Below, piece by piece: positions 60,850 through 64,000 of a stretch of DNA of 64,000 bases. The stretch's first letter is position 1; the number at the start of each line of letters is the position of its first letter. The DNA is from Ptiloglossa arizonensis. Taxonomy: Eukaryota; Arthropoda; Insecta; Hymenoptera; Colletidae. Both the position numbers and the translations under genes were made by a program. The stretch is from contig NC_135055.1 in NCBI RefSeq assembly GCF_051014685.1, forward strand, positions 16,604,001 to 16,668,000, in the 5' to 3' direction. A model generated the notes under the pieces. That model made no database searches. It worked only from the letters and a program-made list of their open reading frames with translations, and was not told the DNA's origin.

Positions 60850-61285
60850 AGTGTCCCAAGTTCTAGGGCACATCTCTACGTTAAAAGATCCGGTCGAAAT
60901 TATCCAACGCGTTGCAAAATACTTCAAATACAAGTATTTCTCCAAGAAAACGTACTTCTCTGTTACCATTCAGACCACAATTCTACCCTTTCAGTCGGTC
61001 CAAGTTCTAAAGCGCGCCTCTACGTTAAGAGATCCAGTCGAAATTATCCAACGCGTTGAAAAATACTTCAAATACAAGTATTTCTCCAAGGAAACGTACT
61101 TCTCTGTTACCATTCGGACCACAATTCTACCCTTCCAGTCGGTCCAAGTTCTAAAGCGCATCTCTACGTTAAAAGATCCAGTCGAAATTATCCAACGCGT
61201 TGAAAAATACTTGAAATACAAGTATTTCTCCAAGAAAACGTACTTCTCCGTTACCATTCGGACCGCAATTCTACGCTTCGAGTCG
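60850..61285 (+). repeat. Tandem repeat, 144-bp unit, three copies, open in frame
   Basis: TCGGTCCAAGTTCTA-AGCGC or a variant starts units near 60853, 60997 and 61141. Each contains GTCGAAATTATCCAACGCGTTG and TACAAGTATTTCTCCAAG. 144 is a multiple of three, and both the plus frame (48-residue repeat) and a minus frame stay open. No domain is recognised. Confidence 0.9.
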
Positions 61286-62100
61286 TTCCAAGAGAGCAGA
61301 GCAAGCACCGATTCTCGAAGGCGAGATCGGCGGTTGGTTTTCCTTGGTTCTCGCGAGCAAACGAACGCAGCCGAGCCCGAATCGAAAAACCGTGCACCGA
61401 CGCGGAAAACCGGGGACAATGCCCGGCGCAATAACTCGCCCTAGCTGCAAGATGTGTTTTTAATTCCGCATAAGTCCGCACGGTCCACCGTGACGGGGTC
61501 GGTAGGTGGTGTGGGTGGTTTCTCCCCCGGGGAGAAGACGTTATTAGCGGGGGCATTAATCAGAGCACGCCTAGCCGGTCTAGATGGAGGAGAGGAGCTC
61601 GTGGTGGCCAGCGCGAAGAACAGAAAGAAGAAGAGAAGGAGGAGGAGGAGGAGGAGGTGGAGGAGGAGAAGGAGAAAGAAGCGGGGCGAGGGGAAAGGAC
61701 AGCCAGGCAGGGGGAGAGTCGAGTTGAGATATGAAACGAAGGAAAACTTAGCGAAGCCATCCCCCCTCCCCCGTCCCGGTCGTTCCTCGGGGTGTCGGAG
61801 GGTCTCTCCTCTTCCCTCGCGTTCCTCTTTCGTCGTTTCCTCCTCCCCCCTTCGCGTTCCGTTGGCCCCCGCGGAAGGGCAGCGCCTCGATGCGGCTCAC
61901 AGATGAACCGTTTTAATGAAAAGATGGCGTCGCCAGGGGTGAGGGGAGGGGGAGGGTGGCACGAAGGAAACAGGGCGCCGTGGAAGCGAGATGCCGACGC
62001 AGACCACGGGGGTGTGAGTCGGTGGGTGGTAAGGGGGTTGCTTTAGTTCGCTCATCAGAAACCACTGCATGAGTCGCGGCTCAAATGAAATTGCCGCTAT
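61286..62100. other. CpG-rich DNA with (GGA)n at about 61620-61690
   Basis: Purine run of GGA/GAA triplets, then C-rich sequence at 61755-61870. Open frames through it give Arg/Lys or Ser runs and are not genes. Confidence 0.45.
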
Positions 62101-62358
62101 AAAAATGATGCCCGTGTATATGCCCCGGGTATTAGGTAGCCGGAAAGCCCGTTCCTATACGGACCTCTTTTGGGATTCGCTCTTCCGGCCGATGCACCGC
62201 GTACACTCCTCGATAAAAATTGCTTTTTCGATCTTGGAGGACACCGTTTCTCTCCAGTGTCCGCCACCTCGTTTCCTGGATATTACTTATCGGGTATTCA
62301 GACTCCGATAACGCGGCTCGATTTCCTCGAGAACAAGGATTTTACAGCCCTCGCCGGC

Positions 62359-62400
62359 TATAAAAGGGCGAGCAACACCCCGGCAACCGGAGAGTCTTCA
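62359..62400 (+). promoter_or_regulatory. Orphan TATA box (TATAAAAGGGCG), candidate promoter
   Basis: GGCTATAAAAGGGCG at 62356-62370 is a close match to the strong TATA consensus in a CpG-rich context. No good initiator lies at the usual 30-bp distance, and no gene is recognised downstream. Confidence 0.22.
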
Positions 62401-62422
62401 CCGGGGTTGATTTATTTCACGT

Positions 62423-62434
62423 GGCGGCCATCTT
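62423..62434 (-). promoter_or_regulatory. YY1/Pho-like motif (AAGATGGCCGCC on minus strand)
   Basis: GGCGGCCATCTT on the plus strand, 25-60 bp downstream of the orphan TATA box. Occupancy is unknown. Confidence 0.3.
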
Positions 62435-62550
62435 GATCATCTTATTAACGCAGAAATCTCGCAACGTTGCGAACTCTCGCCACCGGGGTGTCTGATCCTC
62501 GGTGATTTATTTCGCGCAACGAATAACTCGGTCGCGTTATTAGACCTCCA

Positions 62551-62574
62551 GCGTGGGTCAAAACGGACCCACGC
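62551..62574. other. Perfect 9-bp hairpin GCGTGGGTC / GACCCACGC
   Basis: The two arms are separated by a 6-nt loop (AAAACG). A further GGGTC-(6 nt)-GACCC lies at 62679-62694, and two more lie in the 152-bp repeat at 32707-33000. Confidence 0.7.
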
Positions 62575-62694
62575 TTGCGAAAACCTCAATCTCGCGGAAT
62601 CGCGACGAGCGAATTGAACATTTCCTTTAGAAATCGATAAGGTGATCGATGGAATGATAAAACGGAAGGAGAACAGCCGGGTCTACACTGACCC

Positions 62695-64000
62695 AGACAT
62701 GGTTATCTCAAAGTAATCTTCAAAACTACGTCGCACATTCCCTCTCTCCCCGGATATCTGTAATATAATTAATAATCGTACTTCCTTCGATCAGATCGGT
62801 CGTATATTTGAAACTTAACCAGCGTCCGTGAAATGTAGTCCGATTTTCGTGGAAAGTTAACGCACAATGTATCCGAGAAATCGTTGACCCCTCGTAATAT
62901 CGTCCAGAGGCCAGGATTTCCGACAGCCGGGCAACGAGTCCACCTGCGGCAGCCTATCCGCCTCGCGAGTAAGCGCGTGTAAAGGGCACGGACACACGAA
63001 GATAGCGCTCACGAGGGAGGAGGGCGGCAGACGGGGGTTAAGGGAGGGGGATGGGAAGGGGCAGGGGGCAGGGTGAGCACGTTCATTTTTCTTTTACATT
63101 CGCGAGCGCGGAAAGAAAAATCACCGGTTCTCATTACGCTCGACACGTAGGCAGCTTTATGAGTCTCTCCCCTCTTCCTGGACGTTCAACCCTCGCGCCG
63201 TGTCTTCCTCGACTCGCACCCCGCCAACCCCCTTTCGTGCCTCCTTCTCCCCCGCACCTGACCCCCCCGAACCCCCCTACGGTCCGTGCCGCGCGGCGCA
63301 AGAAGAAGATATTATTTATTTCGTAAATTAACTCCCCGGCCGTGGCGAACGTGACTGGAAAATCCTTCGTAGTTTCGCGCCGTGCTTTTCCGCTTTTATT
63401 AATCGCCGCCATTCGCCTGGCTAAGAACCAGCCTCGATCCCTTTTTGTCTTCCCGCTGCCTCTGACCCCGCCGTTACCACCACCCCGTCCGCCAACCACC
63501 CCGGAAGCCAACCGATGGGTCCGCCCCATTGTGACGCGTAATTAGAAGGGCGGACGAGACGCGCCGCGACGCGACGCGCGGGTGGTGGCACATTGCACAC
63601 GTCAGAGACCGATTTATAGGCGCGCTGAAATGTCTAGCGTTTCCAAATGATCGATTCTTAACGTTATTGTTACCATTCGAAGTCCTCCGGACGCGCAGAG
63701 TGTACTTTGGTACCTCTACGATAAGAGCTCGACGATAGATTTGGAGGTTAGTATGGAACTATTAACGAAAAGAGGCTCGTGGACGGATTCTTCGTGAAAA
63801 ACTGAATAAAACACGTGGAGAGAAGTTTCTCGATACGAGGCTCCGTTTCGGAGAAAATTAATTTTGAATATTTTTGGGGCACGCTGGCCCAACTTTCGAG
63901 GAAAATCAAGTTTGAATATTTCCGGTCGCGCTGCTGTTCATAAATACTCTTATAATCTACCACCATAGATGCTCAGGAACACCGGCACGAGAAACAACGA
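62695..64000. other. Mixed unique DNA to the window end, no gene recognised
   Basis: A G-rich tract at 63017-63075 and a C-rich tract at 63210-63285 give G4 potential on opposite strands. CpG-rich to about 63620. 63845-63925 holds two short copies of GAGAAAAT-AA-TTTGAATATTT, related to 16400-16430. Confidence 0.4.

Noticed and set aside
60851..61444. 197-codon frame with three 48-residue repeats
   Set aside because: Explained by a 144-bp tandem repeat with a length divisible by three. The opposite strand is open too and no domain is recognised.
1..64000. tRNA, rRNA or known microRNA genes
   Set aside because: Reading for T-arm GTTCGA-TC contexts with matching acceptor stems, and for the insect microRNAs I know, gave nothing convincing. 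A covariance-model scan would be needed to exclude them.

Overview
The window looks like nuclear DNA from an insect, and most likely a hymenopteran (bee, ant or wasp). The grounds are spliced genes with short GT-AG introns, a secreted peritrophin-type chitin-binding protein, miniature mariner and piggyBac elements, moderately AT-rich DNA in which CpG is not depleted, and many low-copy minisatellites. Arthropod origin is well supported. The order Hymenoptera is an inference from base composition and repeat style.

Layout. Positions 1-8458 hold a tandem segmental duplication. Each copy carries one small two-exon gene, CDS 20-454 and CDS 5556-6020, for a 95-residue secreted protein with a signal peptide and one CBM14/peritrophin-A chitin-binding domain. 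The copies are followed by about 2.5-3.3 kb of shared downstream DNA, including a CpG-rich block. Copy B has a readable core promoter (TATA box at 5454, initiator near 5485) with WGATAR motifs upstream. The promoter of copy A lies left of the window. Copy A carries about 790 bp that copy B lacks, including a degraded dispersed repeat.

From 8459 to 64000 I find no exon that I can support. This 55 kb is either a gene desert or part of one or more large introns. It alternates between CpG-rich unique stretches, which may hold regulatory DNA, and short tandem arrays. Most arrays have two to seven copies of units between about 30 and 270 bp, each unit unique to its site. The main ones are a 38/42-bp array at 16.8-17.7 kb, a 40-bp array at 24.1 kb, two arrays of one 31-bp unit at 35.5 and 40.2 kb, a 260-bp array at 41.7-43.0 kb, and in-frame 105-bp and 144-bp arrays at 51.1 and 60.9 kb. 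Mobile elements are few and non-autonomous: a piggyBac-type MITE (19169-19556, TTAA on both sides), a mariner-type MITE (30337-30470, TA on both sides), and fragments of a dispersed family with a CAGGGTGTC end.

The chief biological observation is in the duplicated gene pair. The coding exons differ at about 8.5 percent of sites, while roughly 600 bp of downstream non-coding DNA differ at only about 2 percent. This points to gene conversion or strong constraint downstream, together with divergence of the proteins. One paralog has an unpaired ninth mature cysteine that the other lacks. No operon, CRISPR array, tRNA, rRNA or viral gene was recognised.
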